A stretch of 64,000 bases of DNA from Onchocerca volvulus. Its lineage: Eukaryota > Nematoda > Chromadorea > Rhabditida > Onchocercidae. Made by a program: the position numbers and the translations under genes. Under the pieces are notes generated by a model. It saw only the letters and a list, made by a program, of their open reading frames with translations. It ran no database searches and was not told where the DNA came from. Of the stretch, positions 51,318 through 64,000 are shown one piece after another. Where the stretch lies: contig HG738139.1 of assembly GCA_000499405.2 (NCBI GenBank), positions 7,092,616 to 7,156,615 on the forward strand, written 5' to 3'. Every line of letters begins with the position of its first letter. The first letter of the stretch is position 1.

Positions 51318-53672
51318 GGTTGAGATAATTTTAAGCCAATTCAATTCTCCTTACACGATTAGTTCATTCTTATTAATATGAAAGAACTCCAATAATGTCT
51401 CCTAAATAATTTAGTTTATTGGAGAATTCACCATATGAAATGCAGCTATTTACATATTTAAAAATGTTGCAGGTGGGAGAGGATTGAAAGAGTAAAGACC
51501 AATTTGCTTGGTAACTTTGCTTAGAGTATCATTGTGAGGAATAATTTAAACATACTAAAATGAATGAACTATATCTGCCAGAGAAGAAGTAAAAAACTAA
51601 AAGTGATATAGTTGAATATCTATCTAATCAACACAACAAAACCTCTATCTTTGTTTGTTTCAGTCTGACAAAAGTCAAAAAAAAATTTTTTTAAAGTATT
51701 AAATGAGAAATTATCATTACTACACTTATTCCGTTAAAATTAGTCTTCAAAATAAGGTAAATTTTCTAATCTTGAGGCGAACCTACTTCGTAACAAAGAT
51801 TTTGCATTTTTTCGGATTTCAAAATGCATTTCAAGCAAGTTTTTAAAAAGTCGGAAGTTTATTTGTCTTTAGGGAATGATTTCAAAGAACCTACTGCTTT
51901 GTTTCTCGGCAACTTTATAGGCTTCTTCCTGGACCGGAAAATTAGACATTATGTAGATGTATTTTCCCACGCTGTGTACCTACAATAATTCAAAAAAGAC
52001 AAGAAATTAAATTTCAACCATGATTTGCTTCGCGAAATCTGACTTTATTTTCTCAGGAATAGAGGGAGAATGCTAATAGTAAAATGGTTATGGATATCGG
52101 AGTCGAAACGGATTCAGTAAGAAATATTAATACCGGGATAAGATAGATTTGCTCTGAACATTCATCGATATCACCAAAGTATGCCAATTTCAGATAGACC
52201 TCACACACTACTCTATTAATTGGACGCAGACTACCAGTCATCCCAACTTTTCAGTAATAATTAAAGCAAAAATTAATGAAATAATTAGCCATTAAATGGC
52301 AAAATTTATTTCCTTAGTCTTATGGTGAGAAGAAGAACTGAATTGCTCTGAGATCGGAAATGCATAACCTAAAGTGTTCGTAATTCATTTGACAATTTAG
52401 AATGATCAAATGAGAAAAAGTAACGCTTTTACTGGATGGTTATTATTCAGGAATCTTTGAAAAGCCATTTGTGTGGGAAAATGAACTTGCGTTAGAGCAT
52501 TTAATTATTTTCGAAATAAGATTAAAGAAAAAAAACATAGGAGAACTAAGAAATTCAATTAATTCATTCATAACTCAATTATGTATTCTTTATTCATATT
52601 GACTGGTAGAGATACATAAATAGAGAGACAGTAAATACATTTTCTGCAAAATTTGTGGTCAATCATTTCTTCTATTAGGTAGCCAATAGTATAATTGAAC
52701 CTGGAATGAATTTGCATTCTTCTGCCTATAATTTTAATTCTACGTATTTTCAGAAAGTAGAAAGTGATTTGTAATACACTTTTGGTTTTGCATTCTAATT
52801 TCAATTTTATGTGTTTTAGAAAATGGAAAGCGATTTGTAATAAAACGAATGAAATTTACTTTTGATTTTACAAAGAATCACTTTGATTTAAGGGATATAT
52901 ATCAACAATTGAACATTATTATCCCTAATTTGAAAGTAAATACGTGAACTTCTTGTTCACGTATGAGAGAAGGAAGTTTCTTTCCTTATAAAATCAATGA
53001 CAATACGTCTTTTCAAGAACACAAATATGTTGTGACCTTTTTTCCTTACTGGATGATGCAGCACGAAATAAAACGAAATTGTTGGAGATCTGGAGATTCG
53101 AAACTCTTTGAGTAAAAATTTAATTTCTGAAAGTTCCTTTTAGCTGGACAGAGTTCTCATCTATCAAGCGACAATCTCATATGACAGTTCTTTTTGAAAT
53201 AATTGAATCCTTTGTCGTGTTTTCATCTTCAAAGCACATTGAAAATGGTAGATTGGGGCGTAGCAGTATCGTGATCATCAAATTTCTTGCTAATTAATTT
53301 CCATGACTTCAATTCTAGTAAAAAAGAATCAGTTCCGGATTTCTTTGGAAGAGGCCTAAGAAGGCGGATTGTTTAGCGATAGAATGAGAATTAGAATCAA
53401 GTCGAACAAGCGTGAACAAGATTTTAGGGAAAATTTTTTTTCTCGGAACACACGCATTGCCATTCGGAACTGTTCTGGTGTATCTGTGGCATTATTAAGA
53501 AATAGCTCTAAAGTTCTGGTGAGAATAAATTGTTTGATTTGAAAACTTGTGTCTCATTCAACTGAGTTTTAGAATGCTCGTGAAATGCTCATCATAATAA
53601 TAGACTAGCGAACTACGGGATTCTCGAAAGAAGCTCACGATGAACCATCATCAGACCAATCCATTTTATCAA
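51318..53672. other. intergenic, about 2.4 kb
   Basis: No gene seen. It contains a perfect hairpin at 52941-52963 and an imperfect duplicated block of roughly 65 bp around 52735-52860 (both copies contain GATTTGTAATA and TTTTGRTTTT). The promoter of the 119-aa gene should lie just above 51317. Confidence 0.45.
52941..52963. repeat. perfect 9-bp-stem hairpin
   Basis: TACGTGAAC, loop TTCTT, GTTCACGTA. The arms are fully complementary. It is intergenic with no T-run after it; it could be a protein-binding palindrome or incidental. Confidence 0.6.
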
Positions 53673-55456
53673 TTACGATACGGTTCGCAAGTCCACTATC
53701 AATAAAATCACTAAAGACAGAATCAACACAACTGTTGCAATTATAATCAGCAAAAAACATTGTGAATTCTGGAAAATCTGAATGCCAAGTTGACATGTGA
53801 AGCTCTCTCTCCATCGTCATTCTCGAATTACCTGACTTTGATGAGAAAAGAACAAGACGTCTTCTCAGAAGGATCTAAACAATCTTCCAAGTTATAAAAT
53901 TAAAGCCTGAGAAGAAAAGACAAATACATAATTGTGCACGATATTATTATTATGTTTAGGAAATTGAATTTACGGGGCATATATTTCTCAGTTTCTATTA
54001 TACGGAAATGTTAAGTAAAATTGAAAGTATATTAGGTTACCAATGGTAACTAAGACAAATTTATATCCCCCACTTTCCATTTACTTCAATTAATACTACA
54101 TAAATTCAACAACAAATATAAATATATTCACAAACATTCAATAGGACTAATGAATATTTCAGCTAACCACTGCAAATAACGCAGCAATATATCTCAGATT
54201 GTTTTCAGTATTAAGACATCAGTTGATAAACAATGTTATGAGAACTATTTCAAGTTATTTACAAGCTAATCAATATTAATAACATTACATGCACTACTAC
54301 AGCATCGAGTAGAAGGGAGCGAATTTCAAAAATCTACTCAACTCGATCCAATCCATCATCAACACAAATTTAAATTAAAATTTCAAAACATCGAGCAGAT
54401 AATAAATTTTTTTCAAATTTTCTATTGTTATCTCGATATTGTGTAACAACGTTATATAAATAATAAATTCATCGATATATCCAAAGAGATTTGACATCAG
54501 ATGTACGCTTGATACTGTAACAATGTACTAGGAAAAAAATATGATGATGTAAAGTAGATCGATATTTCGATTTTAAAACATCGTTCCGAACCAGTTCTTC
54601 ATTCAGTTAAAAATATCTTTCCATACGAAATTTAGATTCATTCATATGTAAATTGAAATCTGGATTTTACACGAAAAGATATTTTTTAATTAACTGAAAA
54701 AACTTGTTGGAAATGAGATTTCCATTCCTCTCCATCATAGGATGCTAGCTGAGGATTTCATTAAATAATCATTATATGAGAAAAAGGACGTTTATCAATT
54801 ATTTTTATCACGATTTCAATAGTGGAAGCAAAGAATAAAACCATACTATACTAAACTTATAATTAACCAATATTTGTTCTCTCTACTACGTCAATCAGCT
54901 ACTTTCACTCTTCAGCACATATAAATTCATTACAGTGTTCTTGGAAGTTCAAAAACAAGAATGGAATTGCCAAAAAACTTTTTTTAAATAATGTTCTTAC
55001 TTCATTAATTACATTTTTTTTTCTTTTAAACAAGCAAAACGACACAGCAAATCCCAGGAAATCAGATGATTGAACGAATATAGCTGAAAAGTTTCCCGCT
55101 TTCTTGCGAAACTTGAAATTGAACTCACTCATAGAATACCAGTAATTTTAAATTACGACCAATTAATTTATTATAAATGAAAATATAAGGACTCCTCGGA
55201 TATTTGTGTCCAATAGATCAGAATTATATAAATACCTGAAATGAGTATAACAGACGGATACACCCATATCTCTTCCTGTTCTGGAAAAGGATGAAACTTC
55301 ACTACGTCTCGTATTCATACAATGAAAATGTTTACTGCAATGAGATTTAAAGATTTTTAAAGCGAAATATTTAGACTGAATACATAATTTATGTTCAGCA
55401 AGCCGTTTAAGTTTTTTATTTCCGCAACAAATACATTTTACAAGAACGCATAGTTT
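53673..55456 (-). CDS. 3' exons of a Cys-rich protein with C-terminal membrane helix
   Basis: Three segments join in phase: 55456-55236 (starts KLCVLVKCICCGNKKLKRLA; Cys/His-rich, with HCSKHFHCMNTRRSEVSS), 55127-55013 (SEFNFKFRKKAGNFSAIF) and 53768-53673 (CFLLIIIATVVLILSLVILL, then DLRTVS and stop). The last exon is one strong transmembrane helix with a very short tail, suggesting a single-pass type I or tail-anchored protein. The start lies upstream, between 55457 and about 56340, and was not found. The acceptor of the middle exon (CTATGAG) is weak. No family is recognised. The overlapping frame at 53820-53635 in the last exon is probably a shadow. Confidence 0.4.
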
Positions 55457-56350
55457 CTACCGCATCATTAAAACAATAACACATTATTTTATATTAACAA
55501 ATCTACAATTAACATATAATGGATTTTCTGTGATTTTACCGATTTCATCCGAAAAGATGGGATTATTCTAAGATGATTTGGGGAAAAAAATGAAAGACGC
55601 ATATATCTTGAAATGCTTCTGAGCAACAATCATTTTTATGATTCCACATATAATTAAACCAAATGATAGAGAAAAAAAATAAGAAGTAGTACTCATAAAA
55701 TCTTAGTGAGATATTGAATCAATACATTTGCTCATTCTCATATTATTCTATGTTTAAAGGAAACGAATTAACGATTTTTCTAAATTAATCTGCTACTTCC
55801 TGAAAAAATAACAAATGATAAAAATGTCCAAAATGTATCATAAACAACCAGAAGAAAAAACGATTATAAGCAACGAAATAAAATTGTAATACGTAATATA
55901 GAGTCGTTTGAAAATAACTTGGAATAAGATAGCGATTGATCTGAAACTTAAGAACTTAAGTATACGAATTATACTTTTTACAAACAGTGATCTATGATCT
56001 TAGTATCTTATTCATCAATACCAGTTTTTCTAAAATTCAGAAAAAATAATTTAGAGCACTAAATACAAAAGGAGTAAACTATGTTTTTCAGAGTTCGAGA
56101 CTCGTTTTGTAAAAATCACTAAAAGGAACAAAGCAATAGAAAGTTTTTTGTAAACAACATTTTGAAATAATAAGAGGGCTCTCTGTACTTGCTACGATTG
56201 CTAATTTGAATGCATTTTTCCTTTGCCATAACTTCTTACAATGTTGACGCTGTCAAAACATTTAGAAATCTAATTTCAAATTATTCCAAAATCAGAATGC
56301 TCTGTAAATGATATTGTTGAAAATAAATAAAATTAATATCGATACCTTTG
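55457..56350. other. region between TMEM87 and the Cys-rich gene
   Basis: Should hold the 5' exon(s) and promoter of the minus-strand gene below and the 3' UTR of TMEM87. A short ORF near 56180-56100 (minus, containing MLFTKNFLLLCSF) resembles a signal peptide but does not join downstream in phase. Confidence 0.3.
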
Positions 56351-59300
56351 CTAAAGCATTTTGGAAAGTTCCAGTTTTATTTGTTCCCTGTCTTCTTCAT
56401 CATCAATTAGCAAACGATTAGCAAATGTACTTGGGATATTGTCCTCAATCCATTTCAGTTCTTCCTAAAAATGATAAACTGTGTAATGCAAATTTTTAAA
56501 ATTAAATCTGGTTTAAAACAGCATGGTGCTCAATTATCAAGTCTATTACTAATTTTTTTTTTCTTATGTCCTATTCGTTTCAACCCACCTAATTCACTAT
56601 CATATTTTCAAGATAGAAAAAAGCAGCATATAAATTAATGACAATAACATACTGATAAAATATTTTAGATATACTAAGCCTCCATTGTAATTTAATTTTT
56701 ATTTAGCTTATATCTCAAAGGAAATGAAATAAAAACATGACTGAATAATGCCTGCATTACATAAGAACATTGACTTAATCTTTGAAAACAGTGAAAAATC
56801 ACGCTATTAGTTAGAATATTCTGGTGGCATAAATAATTCAAACCTGCAACTTTTGATCACTTTCTTGCGCTTCATGTTGCTTCTTGCTAGAGGAACTTTC
56901 TTCACCACGAACAGAAGCATAAGTCCCCATAGTGACAGTTCGTTTATTTAATCCAGCCATCGCATAATAATTGGTATTGAAAAGCTCATCTGCACTTTCG
57001 ATTAAATGTAGCAAAAACTTGATGATAAACTGAGTAAGCAATAGTAATTAATCTAAGTTCATCACTTCAGCAAATTACCGGCAAATTGTATATTCAAATA
57101 TGTCAGCAAATCTTGTATTTACACTTCTTCAATATCACAGATGACTAAATTCATTTTAGGTTGTTTTAATCTTTCTCCCTGATTATTTTGTATTTATAAA
57201 TGAAGTATTAAAATAAAACATTTACCATCATCATTCTCATCTTCACTATCATCAAGCAATGGTGTGAAAGCATAACGTTGATTATTGCGTGATGGACGCC
57301 ATAAAATCATGATAACGACCAAAATGCAACAAAACTGAATGTGCCAAAATGCTGTGTCCATCCAACTATAAAATGAGCTGGGAAAAACTTTTTGAACTAC
57401 ATTTTTATCACAACTCAATCAATCAACCACGCAGTTGTTCCCCATAAATTAATTGACAAATCAAGAAAGTTTTATTTGGAAATAAGTTAGTCGAAATATA
57501 ATCACAATCCCAATTTCATTCGATAAAATCTCATCTTGGATATGTAATTAAGCCAGTATAAGATAAGACTCACTATTCTTTCCAGTCAACTAAGCACCGT
57601 TGCATATTGTGGATATAAATTGTCCAGCACATAAATATTATGCTTATGAAAGCTGAAAAGCACAACGCATTGGTAAAGTGACGATATACAGTAAGCTTTA
57701 CCTGAAAATATATTTTAGTCTGAAAAAGTTAGTTGAAAAATAATCGAGTGAACAAGTTGAGCATGTAAACAGCTAACAATGCGCTACTTCTACATCTTGA
57801 CTTCTTCAATTTTGCAGCAATTTTTCTAAAGTAATACCAACCTACGACCTAGAAAAATATAATTTGAAGTAATTTAGCAATTTTGACGGATTCAATGTGC
57901 CCTGAAATACGAATAAAAAAAAATTTTTTCTTTCATTAAAAAGTATATGCTTAATGACTTAGTGATGGAAACACACTGAAAAAGGCCTAAAATTAAATGA
58001 AAGGTAAATGATCAAGAGATTCATCGGAAAAAGATTAAAATAGACAAACGAATTCCAAAAGTTTTTGTATGAACCAGATGGCCTAATTTAAAATGTCAAA
58101 ATATATTAGCTTACTGAAGAACAAACATATCTACCATATTTCTTCTCATTCTTAGTACTCGCATAGTACTAATCAGTGATGTAAAAATCCACCAAAAAAT
58201 AACTACTTCGACCAGTACCAATGGCAAAGCTGCTAGTTGCTTTTGCTTCATACCTTCAATTTGATTCTGAAAATACATATGGATAACAATAATCAAGCAG
58301 AAATATTACTTTTTGATTATTTTTGATTCCAATAGTGCTTAAAAGTGAAGAAAAAGTAATTATACCAAACTGATTTTCTAAAAGCAAAGATACCTTAAAT
58401 ATAAAAAAATTCACAAAATAAAATACCTTGCTTACTCTTGCCATCGCTTCGATAGCACTGAATACGAAGTAAATGAATCCCACGCCCATTACCTTAAATA
58501 AAAAAATTTATTTTTCAATAACTTTCTTATTTTTGTCTGCAAATGTCAACAAAAGGAAAGCTACAATTCCACTTCAAAAATTATTTGTTTCGTAAGGTCA
58601 CTAACGAATGCTATACAAATAATTAAGCAACAAGTAAATTAGATGAAAAAATTGACCTGACTAATAGTACTGCCAAGTCTTGGCTTCACAACACCGTAGC
58701 CAAGTGAAACTATTATAATCAATACACGAGCCATTGTTCGTTTTAAACATGAAACTAATTCTGCGGCCTAAACCAGTAACGAATGTATAATTAATGTAAT
58801 CAGCGAACAAAATTTTCAATAAGCAGTATATTCAAACATGTAGTGGATAAACAAATCAATCCCACATCCTGAAACGTAAAATGAGAGACTGAAAAATAAC
58901 CTGGTTTACGTTTCAATAAGAATCAATCACCTCAATAAAACCATGAATAGTAGAACCCTCTTCATTCATTGAAGCATATTCTGAATAAAACATTCCTTTC
59001 TCGATCATTCCAGCAATAATCACAGCACCTGAATTTATCTATATACCTATATATATTATTTTCAAGACTTTCGAATTTTGAAAAAATAATCAAAATGCTC
59101 TATTGCTATTGCAATCAATATGGAAATGTTGAAGATTTTACCGATACAAAACTGTATCCTCAAAATATCCATCCAATAACGTAAGCAACATATTAACCTA
59201 AAAAATGAATAACTTTAAACTTCCTGTAAATAGAATGCACACTTTAATTTTTCTTTTCGACCATGAAAGATAATTAAAAAGGAATTATAGATTAATACGA

Positions 59301-61432
59301 TGTTATACAGCAACGGACATTTTCATCAATCATTTCACTTTCTTCGAAGCATATGCATGCATTTATTAACCAATTTTGTTTGATGAACAATTTTTGCAAA
59401 GAATTTCAAATCCAAAAATTTGAAATTTGAATTTCAATCACTAGTTTACTATTCCGTAATTCTAAAGACAAATTTTTTTTTACAATAAAGTGAAAGCTAA
59501 TGAATATCTAACACAACAAGAAATAGAAAACAAAAAAGAATAAACTTACCAAATGATAGCTAACATAGTATAAAAAAGCCACATAAAAGCATAAAATCTG
59601 AGAAGTGGATAATCGATTGCACTTAAGTGCCCATAAGGACTACGCCACTGCACATCTACTGTTAAATTGTGGACAAATGGTACTGAAATCGAAATGTAAA
59701 TAATACAGCATGAAATTAAGATCTTAGAGCAAAAAATAACAAAACTAAGATAAAGATAGATATTATTTTGTTATATAAGTGCACGAACTATTTATGTCTA
59801 ATGGCTCAGTAATTTAGAAAATACCCATTTAATATTTTTGATTTAAGGATAAATTTTTTTAATAGTTTATTAAAACATACCTTGTGCAGTCTTTTCAAAT
59901 GAATTGTATTTTACAACAGTAAATTTAATCACTAAAAAATATATGCCATCTGCTGGAAGTTTCTGCACTGGATGCCAGGAACTGCAAATGAAACTTCGAA
60001 AACGAAAACAAGAAAAAACCACGACTCTACCCGGCAAAATAAGAGTGATTCGGCTTATTTCACATAAGATATAAGAAATGATAAGTCTAATCTTAATGAT
60101 CGAAGTAAGGAAGGAAACATGCTGTACAACCAAAAAACTAATGTGCTCAACAAAATATAATCATTTCCTTACCTAAGTGTTGTTTTAGTGCCACCATCCA
60201 GTGAATCATCATTCAGACCAGCAAATTCACGTTTAAACCTTGTTTCTATCTGACGACGACCAATGTGTTGATCCTTTTCAGCACGAGATGTGGTTGCACT
60301 CAGAATTTTTGAGTATCTAGAATTTGCCTGAAAAAGTGTGAAAATAAGGAAGAAAGATGACCTAAATAATGACCTAAATAAAAATAAAAATAAAGTCAAA
60401 TAAAAATATAACTGCTTTCTATTTAATTTAGCAAATACAAGACAAAATAGTTTACTTTCTTACCCATAAATTTACTGAAAAATGAGCTTTGATGAATTCG
60501 GACCATCGCCGACATAATTTTATTCGCTAATCAAATGCCATTTTTTTATACCTGTTTGACATCATGTATTTCCAATGGCCGACGTGGACGTTCATCTTCC
60601 TGAACAAGTAATATGCCGTGTGAATGACGACAATTGAACTCCTGCACTCGAGATTTATAGAACAAAAATTTGGTGTAATCGTATCCGGGAGGTATCTCCC
60701 ATTCGCGCTCGAAGTAAAAGTTCTACAACTATGATGAAAATTGAATGGAAAACTACGAGAATAGATAAACAAACTAAGTTCATAAATTTATTATACGAAA
60801 ACTGCCACTACACCAAGAAATCAAAGCTTCATATAATCGAACCACATTTCGCAATTATTTTAGGTAGAAATTTGATACTACAAAAAATATCACATGTAAT
60901 AATGATTGCATAAGTTCAGAATGTTGAGTTCAAACACAAGAACACATGTAAAATTGATACTCACCAATAAATCTTTTACTTGAATATGTCGGCTGGCGTC
61001 GAAAAACTCCTTATCACATGGGGAACTTCTTATAACATATTGCACTTGAAATGTCAGATCTAAATCATCATCGCATCGAAGACGTATTTCCACCTCAGTA
61101 CCATTGAGGGCTGACTGTGGAAACCCAACGTATTCGATCTACATAACAAACAGAATATTATACGATGAAAGGAAAAGAATGATGGCCTCATACACAATAA
61201 TGACTCATAATTATAAGCAGTATAACCAAGATGAAACAAGAGTTTGATTTTGAAGTTGAATTCAAGACGAATTTTTAAAAACAGCGAATCATACTGTGTC
61301 AGCTTTCAACTGTAGTTTTGTGGACAGAATCGCTGGTGCTAGGAGATGTGCGAAACAGATATTGTTCAGAATGGTAACAAAAAAAAGCCACCAAAATAGA
61401 AAATTTCCGAATCGACTCTTAGTTCCCAGCAT
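56351..61432 (-). CDS. TMEM87-family Golgi seven-helix membrane protein
   Basis: TMEM87 proteins are Golgi-localised seven-helix proteins with a luminal GOLD-like domain, linked to endosome-to-Golgi retrieval and mechanosensitive currents. Fifteen exons close in phase at 624 aa: 61432-61295, 61138-60965, 60722-60552, 60327-60173, 59981-59881, 59682-59550, 59197-59142, 59028-58931, 58767-58657, 58492-58427, 58266-58135, 57701-57574, 57377-57226, 56989-56844, 56464-56351. A hydrophobic leader ([20 protein letters not shown]) precedes the luminal domain. Landmarks are [52 protein letters not shown] then [48 protein letters not shown], and the C-terminal [12 protein letters not shown] found in the human protein. 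The cytosolic tail is acidic then Ser-rich. It is the only clear gene on this strand between 56 and 61 kb. Confidence 0.93.
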
Positions 61433-61910
61433 GAGATCAGTGATCGCAGAACACCAACAAAACAAAAATGCTAGCTGAAGAACAGGATGCCCAGAATATG
61501 AGCTTTCATTCTCTTCAATCCAAAGTTGCTGCTGATTCTGAAAAAAATTCCTAATGCAATAAGATAGTAACAAAAGCCACCGGACAGCTAGTTCGATACT
61601 AATGAATGTAGCTCTTGTTTAAAACAAAAGAAAACATTCAACCTTTTGTTTGCAAACTTTCAAAGCATTTACACTGTGCATAATAGATATCCTATCTTCC
61701 TAAGCTAATAAATTTCATTCAAAGGTAATGATGATGAGTAATTTTGAATAGTTACTTCACAAAATAATCTTTGTGAGCAAATGACCTAGCTTGTCATTGT
61801 ATCCATCCTTTTAAGTATAAAATGACAAACTAGCTGTTTTATGAATTATTTCGAGTTCTCTAAATGGCTCATTCAGATGGCACTGAAAAGAAAAAGTTAT
61901 GATGTGATAA
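61433..61910. other. upstream flank of TMEM87 gene
   Basis: No gene seen. Expected to hold the TMEM87 promoter and 5' UTR; no acceptor as clear as those before other genes is present within 30 bp of the ATG. Confidence 0.35.
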
Positions 61911-62790
61911 TGAAAAGAGAAACTGCAGTTATTTGATGAAGCCTTGAACACTTTTATGGTCAAAGAACGAACTCATTGACTGATATGTCCAAGAAAGGCA
62001 GTCAGCACAAAGAAGTACCAACCAGGTCGACCTATGTATCTCTATCAGTGAAATGAAATTGTCCGATTTCCTGATACACATATCCAAAGAACCTAACTCA
62101 TAACAACATTCAACAGAACAAATTGCCAAATTTAACATAGCAGTGAACGAGAAAGAATGAAATCTTTGATCTCGTCCTGAGTGAACATTCCGATGTCAAT
62201 CTTTTCCATTTTCGGTGTCCATCTACTTGTTGTCGGTTCCAGTGGTACTTGATGATTCCGTTCCAGGTTTTCTGAAGAATAGACATGTTCTGCATGCTTG
62301 TCCCATCCTGCCAATACTCTGAGCGGACATGCACTGGTAGATGATATCTTTGAGAACATTCTGCTCCTTCTTAAGGCTTCAATCACAGATTGTAATGATG
62401 CCTTCTTCAATAATAAATTTAAGTTACGTCTAAAACAGCCTGAAGCCGAGGGAATTCCAGGGGAATATCTGAATCCAGACTCAACTCCAAGTCCAGTAGT
62501 GCATTCTAAATCATTCTGCATGAAGCTGCTTTCAGAATAATTTCGATTCCATTTTCAATATAGGATTTCTGTAATTTGGTAAATTTACACAACAGTTGTC
62601 CATTGACATTTACAAATAACGACCATAGCATAAACGGACAACAGACGGATCAGAGTAAATCGTTAATGACTCACATCGGCAATCCGAGAAATCATCTGCA
62701 GAATACTCCGACGATCCTGCTGATATCCTAACCAAGAAAGGAGGAGTATTTTAAATTGTTGGAGTCGTTGTTATTTGTGATTTTAAGTCC
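61911..62790. mobile_element. possible degenerate LTR-retroelement remnant
   Basis: The segment is less AT-rich and more codon-like than its surroundings, with open frames on both strands (minus 62521-62132, 129 codons; plus 62298-62540). On the plus strand 62663-62752 reads SAEYSDDPADILTKKGGVF and a stop, and PADILTK-type sequences are common in LTR-retroelement polyproteins. It overlaps a purine-rich tract (AAGAAAGGAGGAG) and is followed by TGTTGGAGTCGTTG, as a polypurine tract and LTR start would be. No paired LTR, protease or integrase is recognisable, and the strand of the remaining pieces is unclear. Confidence 0.3.
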
Positions 62791-63856
62791 ATCTCTTCTA
62801 AGTCGAAAAAATCACAATACATTCGATTTATAATACCACAACCGAATTTATTACTCATACTAGATTCACGACTGTCTCAGATCAATAATGAAGAATTTTA
62901 AACTTTAGCGATACAGAATTGAATTTTTTTCTTATAATTTGAAATAATAAACATATAGATAATAATTAACCATAATAATAATAGTAATAATAATGATAAT
63001 AAGATTAAACCATATCTTATTTGCATAGACAGCAATATGTTAACATAGTGTACAAATGAAATTTAAAATTTTTTAAATTCATATAATAATGAGAGCATAA
63101 CTGCCATAAAATAATTTACGGAAAAAAGAGGAACGAATGAGCTTCTTAAAATTAATAGAAAAACATATAACACACGTGGACAGATTGCAAGAAAATATTT
63201 CTGACCTCCTTAAAATTTATCATTATAAATAAAAAGTATAATTCCGATCATAATCTTATCCACAATAGTTACACAGGTAATGAATAAAAATAGAGTAGTA
63301 AAAAAAAATTCATTTCGAAATATACTTCCCATAATATATCTTTCATACCTTTTCATCATACCATGATTTATAATTTTTGGTAATCATTACCATTCCCTTC
63401 ATCTCACTTCCTTTCCATACTTCTTTTTTCTTCTTTAACCACTTATGTAAATAATATTTTATTCAAAACAATAAAATTTATTTCCTGATTGAAAAAAGTA
63501 TGGATACAGGCGCTATAATAATAAATTAAAAAATTGTAAAGAAATGATGAAACAATTGCGAATATTTTCGAAATGAAGATAACAGTTTGTTAAAAGGATG
63601 TAATGTAAAGCTATTATGACTATTAGCATATAAAATCGAAATATAGCATATAAAATGAATGCATTTTTTTTGCCAAAATTATAAGTGGAATAAAATTATA
63701 GAATATGTTCCTAATGATATGCAACATCTTCAATAGAAAATGAATGAAACAAGCAAAATTTGCTAAAATTCCGAGATATTTCTATAAATTTTTTCATGAG
63801 TTTTATGAAAAATCCTTTATCCCATAAGAGAATTTACTATTAATATTTCAAGAATA
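62791..63856. other. intergenic, very AT-rich
   Basis: No gene seen. It includes an imperfect AAT/ATA trinucleotide repeat at about 62971-63001 and probably the 3' UTR of the Ral gene. Confidence 0.5.
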
Positions 63857-63982
63857 TTATAATATATCACATCGTTTTTTTTTATGAAGTTTATCGCGAG
63901 GCATTGCATCACCACCGGAAGCATTTCCTTTCAGAGTACCACCTTTTCTCCGTTTTATTTCACGCATCAAGTCATAAAATAC
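63857..63982 (-). CDS. Ral small GTPase, last exon (partial gene)
   Basis: Ral GTPases act at the plasma membrane and endosomes through the exocyst and RalBP1. This exon begins after TTTCAG at 63983 in phase 0 and encodes 41 residues: VFYDLMREIKRRKGG matches the last helix of Ral (VFFDLMREIRARK in RalA), followed by a variable Gly/Ser linker, a basic stretch (KLHKKKR) and the C-terminal CDIL box, then TAA. A CaaL box predicts geranylgeranylation, and the basic stretch helps membrane binding. The G domain lies beyond the window end. Ral is favoured over other Ras-family members by the helix sequence and the basic-CaaL tail. Confidence 0.8.
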   Translation of the reverse strand, partial: VFYDLMREIKRRKGGTLKGNASGGDAMPRDKLHKKKRCDIL

Positions 63983-64000
63983 CTGAAATTCAAATTTTTT

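Noticed and set aside
53635..53820. 61-aa acidic minus ORF
   Set aside because: The same DNA in the spliced frame gives a strong membrane helix that joins in phase with upstream exons, which is the better explanation.
62132..62521. 129-codon minus-strand ORF, the longest single frame in its area
   Set aside because: No conserved motif could be identified and frames on both strands are open; kept only as part of a possible retroelement remnant.
1..64000. bacterial endosymbiont insertions, CRISPR arrays or prokaryotic operons
   Set aside because: No long uninterrupted bacterial-type ORFs, regularly spaced repeats or Shine-Dalgarno patterns were seen.

Overview
The window is AT-rich eukaryotic DNA with genes split into many short exons. 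It most likely comes from a spirurid or filarial nematode. The reasons are compact introns with TTTCAG-type acceptors, acceptor-like sites just upstream of several start codons (as expected for spliced-leader trans-splicing), closely spaced same-strand genes that look like an operon, and an 18S rRNA fragment of nematode type. The species cannot be fixed from sequence alone. Gene models were built by hand by joining open segments at GT-AG (or GC-AG) sites and checking that reading phase is kept across each junction. Most models close exactly.

Layout. 1-947 (+): last exon of an unidentified gene. 4990-12648 (-): a complete lysosomal beta-mannosidase (GH2), 17 exons, 972 aa. 12.7-17.5 kb: intergenic, with a 231-bp piece of 18S rRNA gene and an open frame built on a 42-bp repeat. 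17574-39167 (-): three genes in a row that look like one operon. First in reading order is a 35-exon GRIP-domain golgin of about 1580 aa, then an unrecognised 104-aa protein, then a METTL18-type histidine methyltransferase. One golgin intron (33155-35889) carries a decayed Helentron/Helitron2 rolling-circle transposon with recognisable ends. 39812-40740 (-): the KEOPS subunit Pcc1/LAGE3. 41-47 kb: mostly empty, with one small two-helix membrane ORF. 47413-48188 (+): a small secreted protein. 48968-51317 (-): a small five-exon protein with no recognised family. 53673-55456 (-): 3' exons of a Cys-rich protein with a C-terminal membrane helix. 56351-61432 (-): a complete 624-aa TMEM87 homologue, a seven-helix protein with a luminal domain. 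61.9-62.8 kb: possible LTR-retroelement debris. 63857-63982 (-): last exon of a Ral small GTPase ending in a CDIL prenylation box.

How the genes relate. Several products act in the endomembrane system: golgin (trans-Golgi tether), TMEM87 (Golgi membrane protein), Ral (exocyst-linked GTPase) and beta-mannosidase (lysosome). Apart from the golgin cluster they are separate transcription units, and I infer no shared pathway. The golgin cluster has stop-to-next-acceptor gaps of 189 bp and about 136 bp, with an acceptor before each downstream start.

The most interesting items are the Helentron with its inverted subterminal repeat and scrambled coding order, the candidate operon with its uncharacterised middle gene, a phase-breaking 46-nt candidate poison exon and three GC-AG introns in the golgin, the 18S fragment with an 18-bp palindrome at one edge, and several small genes with clean exon structure but no recognised family.
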